A DNA stretch of 7,735 bases, taken from the NCBI GenBank assembly GCA_007132145.1, contig SLPE01000178.1:1-7735 (forward strand), given 5' to 3'. Under the pieces are notes generated by a model, which was not told where the DNA came from, did not search any database, and worked only from the letters and a program-made list of their open reading frames with translations. Positions 1 through 7,096 of the stretch are shown piece by piece. This DNA is from Candidatus Izemoplasma sp. (GTDB lineage: Bacteria > Bacillota_I > Bacilli_A > Izemoplasmatales > Izemoplasmataceae). Both the position numbers and the translations under genes were made by a program. Numbering within the stretch: position 1 is the stretch's first letter; each line of letters begins with the position of its first letter.

Positions 1-288
1 AAAGGGGTTCGCTTCCATCGAATCCTGTTCGTTCAGAAACCTGAAAAAAGTCTTCAACGCGCTAATCTTGCGAGCAACGCTTCGTGCCTTGTGCGTTTCC
101 GAGAGGTGTGCGGCGTAAAACTTCGCAATCCGTGGCGACACATCGAGAAACCCGCCGAACGCTTCCCGTTTCAAGAACGTCGAAAAAGCCTTCAAGTCGT
201 TGTGATAGGCTGAAATCGTGTGTTCCGAGTAACGAAGTGCGTTGCGACAATAATCTTCGAAAAGGACGATCCATTCACGATCTGTCAT
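1..288 (-). CDS. xerC: Tyrosine recombinase XerC, N-terminal part (cut by the window edge)
   Basis: Site-specific tyrosine recombinase that, with XerD, resolves chromosome dimers at dif near the terminus. Only the first 96 codons are present; the frame stays open to base 1. The visible protein begins MTDREWIVLFEDY and contains RYSEHTISAYHNDLKAF (about residues 18-34) and ARKISALKTFFRFLNEQ (about 74-90). This is the helical SAM-like core-binding domain seen at the N-terminus of XerC/XerD. The catalytic domain with the R-H-R-Y residues lies beyond the edge, so catalytic competence cannot be judged. The ATG at 288 has a CAGGGAG ribosome binding site close upstream, and the start lies inside the last codons of trmFO (14-base overlap), which suggests translational coupling. 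Placement after trmFO is a familiar order in Bacilli and favours XerC over XerD or a phage integrase. The family call is firm; the exact paralogue is inferred from context. Confidence 0.85.
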   Translation of the reverse strand, partial: MTDREWIVLFEDYCRNALRYSEHTISAYHNDLKAFSTFLKREAFGGFLDVSPRIAKFYAAHLSETHKARSVARKISALKTFFRFLNEQDSMEANPF

Positions 289-1579
289 CGACAGTCTCCC
301 TGAACGTTTTCATCGTCGAAAGCGCGCGTTCCGCTAAATACGGTTTTCGCTCGCGTTTTTTCAGTTTGACATCCGGCTCGGGTAAGAGCCCGAAATTCGC
401 GTTCATCGGCTGGAAGCCCCGTTTGGATGTCGTCGCGACATAGTCGCTCAAGGCGCCCATCATCGTTTCTTTGGGAAACGCACGTTGGCTTTTTCCCGTC
501 AATGACCGATAAAGCGAAATTGCGGCCACCAGCCCGCTCGAAGCGCTTTCGACATACCCTTCGACCCCCGCAAGCTGTCCGGCGATGTGACAATCCGGTC
601 TCGTTTTGAACGCATAGGTTTCATCCAGCAGCATCGGCGCGTTGACATAGGTGTTCTTGTGCATCGCGCCGTAGCGGACGATAACCGCCTTTTCCAACCC
701 CGGAATCATGCGGACGATGGCCTTTTGCGCCGCTTGTGTCAACCGCGTCTGGAATCCGACCAAGTTGAAAAGACTCGAGCGGGCGTCGTCTTGACGCAAC
801 TGCACGACAGCATGCGGACGCTTACCGTCACCTTGTTCGAGGCCGACGGGTTTCATCGGTCCGAACAACAACGTCTTCTCCCCTCGTCGTGCCATCTCTT
901 CGATCGGCATGCACCGTTCAAAAACGTTGTATTCGAAGTCTTTCAGCGGTGTTTTCGGCGCCCTTGACAACGCTTCGTAAAAGGCCTTGTATGTCACTTC
1001 ATCCATCGGACAATTGAGATAATCGGCCGTCCCTTTGTCGTAGCGGGATTTCCAATAGCATACGTCCGTATCGACGCTGTCCGCTCGAATCACCGGGCTT
1101 GCGGCATCGAAGAAATGTAGCGTTTCCTCTCCGATGACACCGCGGAGCGCTTCAAGCAACGCTTCGCTCGTGAGCGGGCCGCTGGCGATGATCGCCGGCG
1201 CTTCCGGCAATCGCTTCACTTCGTCTTCGACGATTTCGATGAGCGGGTGTTCGCGGATGCGTCGATGCACTTCCGCGGCGAACCCTTCGCGGTCGACGGC
1301 GAGCGCATGCCCCGCAGGAACGCGATGCAAAGCCGCGCAGTCGATGATGAGACTCGACCACAACCGCATTTCTGCCTTGAGGACGCCGACACCTTGCATC
1401 AACGTGTCCCCCCGTAAGGAATTCGAACAGACGAGTTCGGCGAAATACCCGCTCTTGTGGGCTGGCGTCATCTTTTTCGGCCGCATCTCGTAAAGTCGGA
1501 CCGGTATGTTTCTCTTCGCGAGTTGATACGCCGCTTCACAGCCGGCGAGGCCGGCACCGACGATTGTGACCGGGTTCAT
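275..1579 (-). CDS. trmFO: Methylenetetrahydrofolate--tRNA-(uracil-5-)-methyltransferase TrmFO
   Basis: FAD- and folate-dependent enzyme that methylates U54 of tRNA to m5U (ribothymidine) in the T-loop, using 5,10-methylenetetrahydrofolate as carbon donor. It is cytoplasmic. The 434-residue length is typical of the family. The N-terminal dinucleotide-binding motif is GAGLAGCEAA (residues 8-17). The family signatures AELVCSNSLRGD (47-58, with Cys51), FERCMPIEEMARRG (220-233, with Cys223) and GQLAGVEGYVESA (334-346) are all present, as is FQPMNANFGLLP (389-400). Cys51 and Cys223 match the two cysteines implicated in catalysis in the Thermus enzyme. The start ATG is preceded by AAGGAGAG at good spacing and by its own extended -10 promoter. 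It overlaps xerC downstream. Stop is TGA. The older name for this family is Gid; the related MnmG is longer and lacks this cysteine arrangement. Confidence 0.97.
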   Translation of the reverse strand: MNPVTIVGAGLAGCEAAYQLAKRNIPVRLYEMRPKKMTPAHKSGYFAELVCSNSLRGDTLMQGVGVLKAEMRLWSSLIIDCAALHRVPAGHALAVDREGFAAEVHRRIREHPLIEIVEDEVKRLPEAPAIIASGPLTSEALLEALRGVIGEETLHFFDAASPVIRADSVDTDVCYWKSRYDKGTADYLNCPMDEVTYKAFYEALSRAPKTPLKDFEYNVFERCMPIEEMARRGEKTLLFGPMKPVGLEQGDGKRPHAVVQLRQDDARSSLFNLVGFQTRLTQAAQKAIVRMIPGLEKAVIVRYGAMHKNTYVNAPMLLDETYAFKTRPDCHIAGQLAGVEGYVESASSGLVAAISLYRSLTGKSQRAFPKETMMGALSDYVATTSKRGFQPMNANFGLLPEPDVKLKKRERKPYLAERALSTMKTFRETVDDRS

Positions 1580-1611
1580 CGTCTCTCTCCTTCATCAAGC
1601 GTTCCGTCTTC

Positions 1612-1620
1612 ATTATAGCA
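1612..1620 (-). promoter_or_regulatory. Extended -10 promoter of trmFO-xerC
   Basis: On the minus strand the bases read TGCTATAAT, a perfect TATAAT (1612-1617) with an upstream TG, that is, an extended -10 element. The position 17 bases upstream (1635-1640) reads TGATGA, a poor -35, and lies in the loop of the ktrB terminator. Activity would therefore rest on the extended -10. Transcription would start near 1605, giving a leader of about 25 bases before the trmFO start. Confidence 0.6.
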
Positions 1621-1621
1621 C

Positions 1622-1648
1622 ATAAAAAGCCGCGTCATCACGCGGCTT
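1622..1648 (-). terminator. Rho-independent terminator after ktrB
   Basis: On the minus strand an 8-base-pair perfect stem AAGCCGCG/CGCGGCTT (1641-1648 with 1627-1634) encloses the loop TGATGA. It runs into a T-run shared with the foot of the stem. It begins 12 bases after the ktrB stop codon and separates ktrB from the trmFO promoter, whose -10 box follows within a few bases. Confidence 0.85.
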
Positions 1649-1659
1649 CGTAGCGTCAA

Positions 1660-3048
1660 TCATCCGACGATCACGTCGATTTCCGGATACGTCGCGGCAC
1701 GCACGCTTTGGCGCTGCGGCCTGAACATCAACAACAACGCCAAAATGCCCAGACGACCGATGAACATGATCATCACGAGCGTCATTTTTCCGAGTACCGA
1801 CAAGTTCGGGGTCACCCCCGTCGAAAGCCCTGTCGTTCCGAAAGCGCTCGTCACTTCAAAGGCGATATGGGGCAACGGTTGCACCTCGCTCAAGCTTAAG
1901 ATGAACAAACCGGTTCCGATGACGAATACCCCTGCAATCACGGCCACGAACGATTTCTTGACCGTTTCTTCCTTGATCATCCGTCCGCGCGTCACGACGT
2001 GTTCGCGGCCGAACATGAAGGCCTTCATCGACATCAACACGATCAACACCGTCGTCGTGCGCACACCGCCGCCGACGCTGTTCGGACTCGCCCCGACGAA
2101 CATCAAGACCATCAAGAACAGCCGCGTCGTCGCGCTGAAATCGTTGATGTCCATCGTCGAGAATCCGGCGTTGCGCGTCGTCAGACTCATGAATAGCGAG
2201 TAAAAGACCGATTGCGTCGCCCCTTTGTCCGCCAAAAAGCCGTTCCACTCGAAAAGAGCGATGACAATCGCACCGAAGATCCAGAAGAACACGTGCAAGG
2301 AAATGATCATCCGCACGAACAAGCTGAACTTGAACTTTTCACGATGGATTTTCGCCGCGATGAATTCACGGACTTCCGCCAACACCCAGAAGCCGACGCC
2401 GCCGAGGAAGATGAGTGACATCCCGATGAATTGCATGACGTAATCGCTCGCGAACATCTGGAAGCTGTCCGCACCGGGCGCAATGTCGAATCCGGCGTTG
2501 GTGAACAGCGAAATCGTCAAGAACACCCCTTGCATGAGCGCTTCGGGATAAGCGAAATATCCTGCGAGATACAAGTAGTTCGAGATAATCAGGAAAGCGA
2601 TGACCTCAATGGTGAAGATCATGATCAAGACGTTGCGGATGAAACGGACGATGCCTTGTCTTGACAGCTGATTTTGATCGGTCACGATCATGTTGCGCTG
2701 CTTGAAACCGATCTTGCGACGGGCGACGAGCCAGAACAACGCGACCATCATGATCAATCCGATGCCGCCGAACTGGATGATGAAAAGCATCACGAACAAT
2801 CCGAACGTCGTGAACACGTCTTTGATGACAATCGTCGAAAGGCCGGTGACACTAAGCGCACTCGCCGCCGTGAACAAGGCGTCGGTCCACGCTAGACTCA
2901 CACCGCTTTGTAAACTGACAGGCAGTTTCAAAAACGCAGCCCCGATGAGAATCGCCAACAGGTAACTCGTAAAGAAACCTCGGGCGTATGTCCCGAAGAA
3001 GATGTGTTTGAGGATGTGCAGGAAACGTTTCAGAACGGAAAGGACCAT
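1660..3048 (-). CDS. ktrB: Potassium uptake membrane subunit KtrB (TrkH/KtrB family)
   Basis: Ion-conducting membrane subunit of a Ktr-type potassium transporter (sodium-dependent in studied members), normally gated by the cytoplasmic RCK protein KtrA. At 462 residues it has the family's usual length and four repeated membrane-pore-membrane units. The four selectivity-filter segments are SVTGLS (66-71), TNAGFD (183-188), TRNAGFS (301-307) and GTTGLSTG (414-421), each with the conserved glycine. The intramembrane gate-loop region in the third unit reads GASPNSVGGGVRTTT (329-343), and the protein ends in YPEIDVIVG like other KtrB proteins. The conserved GRxG segment near the C-terminus reads GRLGILAL (441-448), where I would expect a proline after the second glycine. 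The ATG is preceded by GCGGAGG at good spacing. No ktrA lies beside it, so the regulator is presumably encoded elsewhere. Stop is TGA. Confidence 0.95.
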   Translation of the reverse strand: MVLSVLKRFLHILKHIFFGTYARGFFTSYLLAILIGAAFLKLPVSLQSGVSLAWTDALFTAASALSVTGLSTIVIKDVFTTFGLFVMLFIIQFGGIGLIMMVALFWLVARRKIGFKQRNMIVTDQNQLSRQGIVRFIRNVLIMIFTIEVIAFLIISNYLYLAGYFAYPEALMQGVFLTISLFTNAGFDIAPGADSFQMFASDYVMQFIGMSLIFLGGVGFWVLAEVREFIAAKIHREKFKFSLFVRMIISLHVFFWIFGAIVIALFEWNGFLADKGATQSVFYSLFMSLTTRNAGFSTMDINDFSATTRLFLMVLMFVGASPNSVGGGVRTTTVLIVLMSMKAFMFGREHVVTRGRMIKEETVKKSFVAVIAGVFVIGTGLFILSLSEVQPLPHIAFEVTSAFGTTGLSTGVTPNLSVLGKMTLVMIMFIGRLGILALLLMFRPQRQSVRAATYPEIDVIVG

Positions 3049-3085
3049 ATCGAGAACCTCCGCGTGAACATAAGGTGCACTAGAT

Positions 3086-3113
3086 AGTATACACCATTTT
3101 CTTCACATGTAAA
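3086..3113 (-). promoter_or_regulatory. Probable SigA-type promoter of ktrB
   Basis: On the minus strand TTTACA (3108-3113, 5 of 6 to the -35 consensus) is followed after 16 bases by TATACT (3086-3091, 5 of 6 to the -10 consensus). The -35 box lies inside the end of the upstream chr gene and the -10 just after its stop. The predicted start near 3079 leaves a leader of about 30 bases, too short for a c-di-AMP riboswitch of the kind found on some potassium-transport genes. No terminator is visible between the chr pair and ktrB, so read-through is also possible. Confidence 0.65.
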
Positions 3114-3648
3114 CCACAAGACCCAAAAGGGCACAAGCCCCGATGACGAGAAGAGGATGCCACTTCAAACGCCATAGCGCAAGCAGCGCCAACAAGACGA
3201 TCAAGACACCGGGTACATCGAACACGGCGCTGCTCGCCACACTGGCCACGCTCGCCATGATCAATCCCACAAGGGCCGGTCTCAAAACCCTGAAAACGGC
3301 TTTGACAACGGGCGAGTCCTTGAATCTCGTATAGAAACGCGATACGACGAAGATGAGCAGCGCCGGTCCGAAGACGACACCGATCGTACTCGTAGCCGCG
3401 CCGAGAATGCCTAACGCGACACCCCATTCACGGCTGATGAGTTGATAGCCGATGAACGTCGCGCCGTTGATCGCGATCGGCCCGGGCGTAATCTGACTGA
3501 TGGCGATCATGTCGACAAAGCGCTCCATGGCGATCCAGCCCCTGTCGAGGACAATCATACGCTCAAGGAGCGGCAACACCGCATAACCTCCACCGAACGC
3601 GACGAGTCCGATGAGAAGAAAGGCCAAGAACAGATCCAGGAAAATCAT
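3103..3648 (-). CDS. Short-chain chromate-transporter-family protein, second of a pair
   Basis: Membrane protein of the CHR (chromate ion transporter) family, short single-domain type of 181 residues. Such proteins work in pairs, each supplying half of the transporter. The characterised Bacillus subtilis pair exports chromate, but the natural substrate of most members is unknown. The first helix carries FGGGYAVLP (18-26) and the next segment carries TPGPIAINGATFIG (54-67), the two signatures of the family. Further hydrophobic stretches follow at about 76-102 and 122-148, and again from about 164 to the C-terminus. I chose the ATG at 3648, preceded by GGGGGGAG at good spacing. A longer open frame reaching back to 3768 adds a charged, non-family extension lying wholly inside the preceding gene. 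The chosen start overlaps the upstream stop as ATGA, indicating coupled translation and matched production. No chrB-like regulator is adjacent. Confidence 0.88.
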   Translation of the reverse strand: MIFLDLFLAFLLIGLVAFGGGYAVLPLLERMIVLDRGWIAMERFVDMIAISQITPGPIAINGATFIGYQLISREWGVALGILGAATSTIGVVFGPALLIFVVSRFYTRFKDSPVVKAVFRVLRPALVGLIMASVASVASSAVFDVPGVLIVLLALLALWRLKWHPLLVIGACALLGLVVYM

Positions 3649-4190
3649 GGCGCTTCTCCCCCCTTCGCGCGTCGCGACAAGATTCCGTATGCGCCGGCCA
3701 TGAGGACGACCCAGACAGGATGAAGGGAAAACGTGAATACGAGTGCGAACGCCATCACGGCGATGCACAATCCCTCAAGGGAGCGATGACTCATGAACAG
3801 TTTCGCGCCTGCGAAGAAAATCAAAGCGACGACACTCAAGCGGATGCCCTTGAACATCGCTTCGACAATCGGAACGTCGATATAGCGGAACAAGAACACC
3901 GAAATCAACAAGATGAATATGAATGATGGCAGGACAACACCGAGAAGGCTGATCAACGCACCGCGTTTGCCCCTGAGTCTCAATCCCGTGAATACGGCGA
4001 AATTGACCGCAATCGGTCCGGGCAACGATTGGCACACGACGAGTGTGTCGTAAAAATCTTCGGGCGCGATCAATTTGAACCGTTTCACGAGTTCGCGTTC
4101 AAAGACGGGAATCATCGCGTAACCGCCCCCGAAAGTGAAAGCGCCGACTTTCAAGAATATCAAGAACAACCTTCCCAACGAAATAGGCAT
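3645..4190 (-). CDS. Short-chain chromate-transporter-family protein, first of a pair
   Basis: First member of the CHR-family pair, also 181 residues with the chosen start. Family signatures are GAFTFGGGYAMIPVFE (16-31) and SLPGPIAVNFAVFTG (55-69), with a hydrophobic segment at about 79-100 and further ones beyond residue 118. A basic tail, SRRAK (172-176), lies near the C-terminus and its partner lacks such a tail, which fits opposite membrane orientation of the two halves, though I infer this from charge only. An in-frame GTG at 4196 would add two residues. I prefer the ATG at 4190 because AAGGGG (4198-4203) stands seven bases before it but only one before the GTG. The 3' end overlaps the next gene by four bases. 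Anion transport is likely from the family; chromate as the true substrate is not shown by this sequence. Confidence 0.88.
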   Translation of the reverse strand: MPISLGRLFLIFLKVGAFTFGGGYAMIPVFERELVKRFKLIAPEDFYDTLVVCQSLPGPIAVNFAVFTGLRLRGKRGALISLLGVVLPSFIFILLISVFLFRYIDVPIVEAMFKGIRLSVVALIFFAGAKLFMSHRSLEGLCIAVMAFALVFTFSLHPVWVVLMAGAYGILSRRAKGGEAP

Positions 4191-4197
4191 TGTCACA

Positions 4198-4203
4198 CCC
4201 CTT
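4198..4203 (-). promoter_or_regulatory. Ribosome binding site that decides the first chr gene start
   Basis: The minus strand reads AAGGGG, then TGTGACA, then ATG. Seven-base spacing to the ATG at 4190 is near ideal, whereas the upstream in-frame GTG at 4196 is only one base away. Confidence 0.6.
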
Positions 4204-4219
4204 GGTTTCTCACCCTTAC

Positions 4220-4248
4220 ATCATACAAAAAAAGTGTCCGCCGAGCAA
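4220..4248 (-). promoter_or_regulatory. Candidate promoter of the chr pair
   Basis: On the minus strand TTGCTC (4243-4248, 3 of 6 to the -35 consensus) stands 17 bases before TATGAT (4220-4225, 5 of 6 to the -10 consensus). Transcription would begin near 4213, with a leader of about 23 bases before the ATG at 4190. The spacer includes the T-run of the hairpin at 4227-4279, so the same bases may serve either as promoter or as attenuator. Confidence 0.45.
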
Positions 4249-4279
4249 CACCTTTTCCTTTCATCGACAAGAAGCGGAC
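4227..4279 (-). terminator. Weak hairpin plus T-run before the chr pair
   Basis: On the minus strand GTCCGC (4274-4279) can pair with GCGGAC (4236-4241), followed by AC and seven T residues (4227-4233). The stem is six base pairs but the loop is about 32 bases, so as a terminator it is weak. The 5' arm overlaps a rival small hairpin, GGAC-ATAG-GTCC, just upstream. It could end a short upstream transcript, act as an attenuator, or be chance. Confidence 0.35.
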
Positions 4280-4406
4280 CTATGTCCTCTTCACTTTCTT
4301 TCTACAACTATGAACGAACCGCTTTGCGGATGATTCCGGATTTGCCATGTCGGTCTTGGATGATGATGCACTTCGGCCTAGCAACTCCGTCATCTCTCCG
4401 TTGAGC
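4280..4406. other. Unexplained intergenic segment between clpB terminator and chr leader
   Basis: About 127 bases with no gene I can support. On the minus strand there is a 30-codon frame starting at 4394 (MTELLGRSASSS...), but its ATG directly abuts GGAGAG, and the protein matches nothing I recognise. Small inverted repeats occur: CCGC-AAA-GCGG near 4320-4330 and GGAC-ATAG-GTCC near 4278-4289. No known riboswitch or T-box core is visible, and I see no good promoter reading into it. Confidence 0.4.
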
Positions 4407-4455
4407 AAAAAAAGGCTGTGAATCCGGCATCTTTGAAGATGTCGATTCCACAGCC
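4407..4455 (-). terminator. Rho-independent terminator after clpB
   Basis: On the minus strand GGCTGTG (4449-4455 region) begins a long, slightly bulged stem. It pairs with CACAGCC (4414-4420) through AATC/GATT and ACATCTT/AGATG segments around a short loop, then runs into seven T residues (4407-4413). It starts 17 bases after the clpB stop. Length and T-run make it a strong terminator. Confidence 0.93.
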
Positions 4456-4471
4456 AATGTCGTGTTCTTGT

Positions 4472-7042
4472 TCATTCGATGGAAAGCCGGCCGTCCTTTT
4501 CGTCGACGGTAAGCGTCTTCCCGCTTGAAGTGCTTCCTTCAATCAACGCGCGACTGATACTTGTCTCGACATGTTTGGTCATGTAGCGTTTGAGCGGTCT
4601 GGCTCCGTATTGCGGTTCGTAGGCGCGTTTGAGGATATGGCGTTTCGCTTCGTCGGTGAAAATCGCTTCAAGACCTTCTTCCACGAGTTTCTTGTTCAAT
4701 TCCACGATCTGAAGGTCGATGATCTTGAACAGTTCCTCCTCGGTGAGCGGTTTGAACAAGATGATGTCGTCGATCCGATTGAGGAATTCGGGTTTGAACG
4801 CGTTGTGCAATTTTTGCAAGACGCGCTTTTCCACGTCTTCGTGCAAGACACCATCTTGGCGAACACCCTCCAGCAACAAGTCGCTCCCCAGATTCGACGT
4901 CATGATGATGACCGTGTTCTTGAAGTTGACGGTCCGTCCTTTCGCATCGGTGAGTCGGCCGTCGTCAAGGACTTGCAAGAGCACGTTGAAGACCTCGGGA
5001 TGGGCCTTCTCGATTTCATCGAACAACACGACGCTGTAGGGTTTGCGACGGACGGCTTCGGTCAGTTGTCCGCCTTCTTCGTAGCCGACATATCCCGGAG
5101 GTGCGCCGATCAAGCGGGCGACGGTGTGGCGCTCCTGGTATTCGCTCATGTCGATGCGTACAATCTGCTCTACGCTGTCGAAAAGATTGAGCGCAAGCGT
5201 TTTCGCGAGTTCGGTCTTGCCCACACCCGTCGGCCCGAGAAAGATGAACGAACCGATCGGGCGGCTGGGGTCCTTGATGAGCGCGCGTGCGCGCAACACG
5301 GCTTCAGAAACACTCTTGACCGCTTCATGCTGACCAATGACGCGTTCATGGAGTTTTTCTTCGAGTCGAAGCAGTTTCTCACGTTCACTTTCAACGAGTC
5401 TGCTTACGGGAATGCCTGTCCATTTCGAAACGATCGAGGCGATTTCCTCTTCTGTCACTTCTTCTTTGATCAGACTCGAACTGCGGTCTTTCTTCCGCGC
5501 TTCTTCCAAACGTTGTTCGGCTTGCGGCAAAGCGCCGTGTTTGAGCTTCGCGAGCCGCTCGAGATCGTATGCGCGTCCCGCCTCCTCGATGTCCCGGTTG
5601 ATCCGCTCGATATCCTGTTTCAAAGTCTTGATATCGCTGAGCGCTTTCTTTTCGTTTTCCCATTTGAGCATCAACGCGTCGTTACGCGCTTTGATTTCCG
5701 ATATCTCTTGATCGAGGGTTTCGAGACGTTCTTTGGAAGCTTTGTCCTTCTCTTTGGCGAGACTCGTCCGTTCAATCTCGAGTTGCAGGCGCTTACGGTT
5801 CAACTCGTCGAGTTCGGCCGGCATCGAATCGATTTCCGTCCGAATCAAGGCGGCCGCTTCGTCCATCAAATCGATGGCCTTGTCCGGAAGGAAGCGGTCG
5901 CTGATGTATTTGTGCGACAGTTTCGCGCAGGCGATGAGCGCTTGGTCGCTGATTCGCACACCGTGATGGATTTCGAACTTCTCCTTGATGCCCCTCAAGA
6001 TTGAAATCGTGTCTTCGACACTCGGCTGCTCGACGAGGACCGGCTGGAACCTGCGTTCGAGCGCCGCGTCCTTCTCGATGTGCTTCCGGTATTCGTCGAG
6101 CGTCGTCGCGCCGATGCAATGCAACTCGCCGCGGGCGAGCATCGGCTTGAGAAGATTCCCCGCATCCATCGCGCCTTCAGTCTTGCCGGCACCGACGATG
6201 AGATGCAGTTCATCGATGAACATGAGGATGCGACCCTCGGACTCGACGACTTCGGAAAGGACCGCCTTGAGCCGTTCTTCGAATTCGCCGCGGTATTTCG
6301 CGCCGGCGATGAGCGCGCCCATGTCGAGGGCGAAAATCGTCTTGTCCTTGAGACCTTCGGGCACATCGCCGGCGAGGATGCGCAAGGCGAGACCTTCGGC
6401 GATCGCCGTCTTCCCCACCCCCGGTTCGCCGATCAAGACGGGATTGTTCTTCGTCCGCCGGGACAGAATCCGCACGACACGTCGAATTTCTTCATCACGG
6501 CCGATGACCGGGTCGAGTTTTCCTTCCCGAGCCGCCTTGACGAGGTCGAGTCCGTATTTCTCAAGCGCCTTGTAAGCGGATTCGGGATTGTCGCTCGTCA
6601 CCTTCTTGCCTTTGCGAAGCTCCTTGATCGCCGCTTCGAACGCGGCGGATTCCAATCCGTAACGCTTGAACAGTTCGGTGTTTTTCGTCCCTTTCGTCGC
6701 GAGCAATCCCAAATAGAGGTGTTCGACACTGACGTAATCGTCCTTGAACCGCTTCGCGACATCTTTTGCCTTGAGCAACGCTTCGTTGGCGGTACGGTTC
6801 AAATACAACGTCTCCCCGCCTTCGAGCGTCGGCAGAGATTCCAAGTGGGCGACGAGTGCGTTCGAAAGCGACATCGTATCGACGTTCAAAGTCTTCAACA
6901 CTTCGGTAACGAGCGTTTCTTCCACATTCAAGAGCCCGAGATGCAAGTGTTCGGGCGTGATGTTCTGATGTTTCATCCGCGTCGCAGCGTCTTGCGCTTC
7001 ACGCAAGGCTCGCTGGGCGTTCTGGGTGTACTTGTCTTCCAT
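4472..7042 (-). CDS. clpB: ATP-dependent disaggregase ClpB
   Basis: Hexameric AAA+ chaperone that, with the DnaK system, threads proteins out of heat-induced aggregates in the cytoplasm. Its 856 residues match full-length ClpB. The N domain covers about 1-145. The first ATPase domain has Walker A GEPGVGKT (205-212), pore loop KYRGEFE (249-255), Walker B FIDE (275-278) and arginine finger region LERRF (328-332). The middle coiled-coil domain lies at about 405-525, which marks ClpB rather than ClpA, ClpC or ClpE. The second ATPase domain has Walker A GPTGVGKT (603-610), pore loop GYVGYEEGG (660-668), Walker B LFDE (673-676), sensor 1 TSNLGS (715-720) and sensor 2 GARPLKR (813-819). No ClpP-binding IGF/L loop was recognised, as expected. 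In the middle domain, residue 502 is His (LKHGALP) where I recall Tyr in well-studied ClpB. The start has an AAGGAGG site (7050-7056) at seven-base spacing. It follows hsp20 by 54 bases with a hairpin between. Stop is TGA. Confidence 0.98.
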   Translation of the reverse strand: MEDKYTQNAQRALREAQDAATRMKHQNITPEHLHLGLLNVEETLVTEVLKTLNVDTMSLSNALVAHLESLPTLEGGETLYLNRTANEALLKAKDVAKRFKDDYVSVEHLYLGLLATKGTKNTELFKRYGLESAAFEAAIKELRKGKKVTSDNPESAYKALEKYGLDLVKAAREGKLDPVIGRDEEIRRVVRILSRRTKNNPVLIGEPGVGKTAIAEGLALRILAGDVPEGLKDKTIFALDMGALIAGAKYRGEFEERLKAVLSEVVESEGRILMFIDELHLIVGAGKTEGAMDAGNLLKPMLARGELHCIGATTLDEYRKHIEKDAALERRFQPVLVEQPSVEDTISILRGIKEKFEIHHGVRISDQALIACAKLSHKYISDRFLPDKAIDLMDEAAALIRTEIDSMPAELDELNRKRLQLEIERTSLAKEKDKASKERLETLDQEISEIKARNDALMLKWENEKKALSDIKTLKQDIERINRDIEEAGRAYDLERLAKLKHGALPQAEQRLEEARKKDRSSSLIKEEVTEEEIASIVSKWTGIPVSRLVESEREKLLRLEEKLHERVIGQHEAVKSVSEAVLRARALIKDPSRPIGSFIFLGPTGVGKTELAKTLALNLFDSVEQIVRIDMSEYQERHTVARLIGAPPGYVGYEEGGQLTEAVRRKPYSVVLFDEIEKAHPEVFNVLLQVLDDGRLTDAKGRTVNFKNTVIIMTSNLGSDLLLEGVRQDGVLHEDVEKRVLQKLHNAFKPEFLNRIDDIILFKPLTEEELFKIIDLQIVELNKKLVEEGLEAIFTDEAKRHILKRAYEPQYGARPLKRYMTKHVETSISRALIEGSTSSGKTLTVDEKDGRLSIE

Positions 7043-7061
7043 GGTGAAACCTCCTTTATCG

Positions 7062-7087
7062 AAAAAGCTCAGGGCGCGAGCCCTGAG
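7062..7087 (-). terminator. Hairpin with short T-run between hsp20 and clpB (possible attenuator)
   Basis: On the minus strand CTCAGGGC (7080-7087) and GCCCTGAG (7068-7075) form a perfect 8-base-pair, GC-rich stem around a four-base loop, followed by C and five T residues (7062-7066). It begins 9 bases after the hsp20 stop and ends 5 bases before the clpB ribosome binding site. It has the shape of an intrinsic terminator with a short tail, so partial termination or mRNA end protection is likely. No separate clpB promoter fits in the gap. Confidence 0.7.
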
Positions 7088-7096
7088 ACTTTGACC

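Noticed and set aside
3649..3768. 40-residue N-terminal extension of the second chr protein
   Set aside because: The extension is charged, lacks family similarity and lies wholly inside the first chr gene. The ATG at 3648 has a good ribosome binding site and forms the usual ATGA overlap.
4302..4394. 30-codon minus-strand frame in the clpB-chr gap as a small protein gene
   Set aside because: The GGAG sequence directly abuts the ATG instead of standing 5-9 bases away, and the peptide is low-complexity Ser-rich with no recognisable match. No promoter was found for it.
4280..4406. Known riboswitch or T-box in the chr upstream region
   Set aside because: I looked for core motifs of the SAM, TPP, FMN, lysine, glycine, c-di-GMP, purine, THF, Mg and T-box leaders and saw none in the right arrangement.
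4571..6004. 477-codon open frame on the plus strand opposite clpB
   Set aside because: It lies in exact triplet register with clpB, so it stays open simply because clpB there uses no TTA, CTA or TCA codons. It has no ribosome binding site and its protein resembles nothing.
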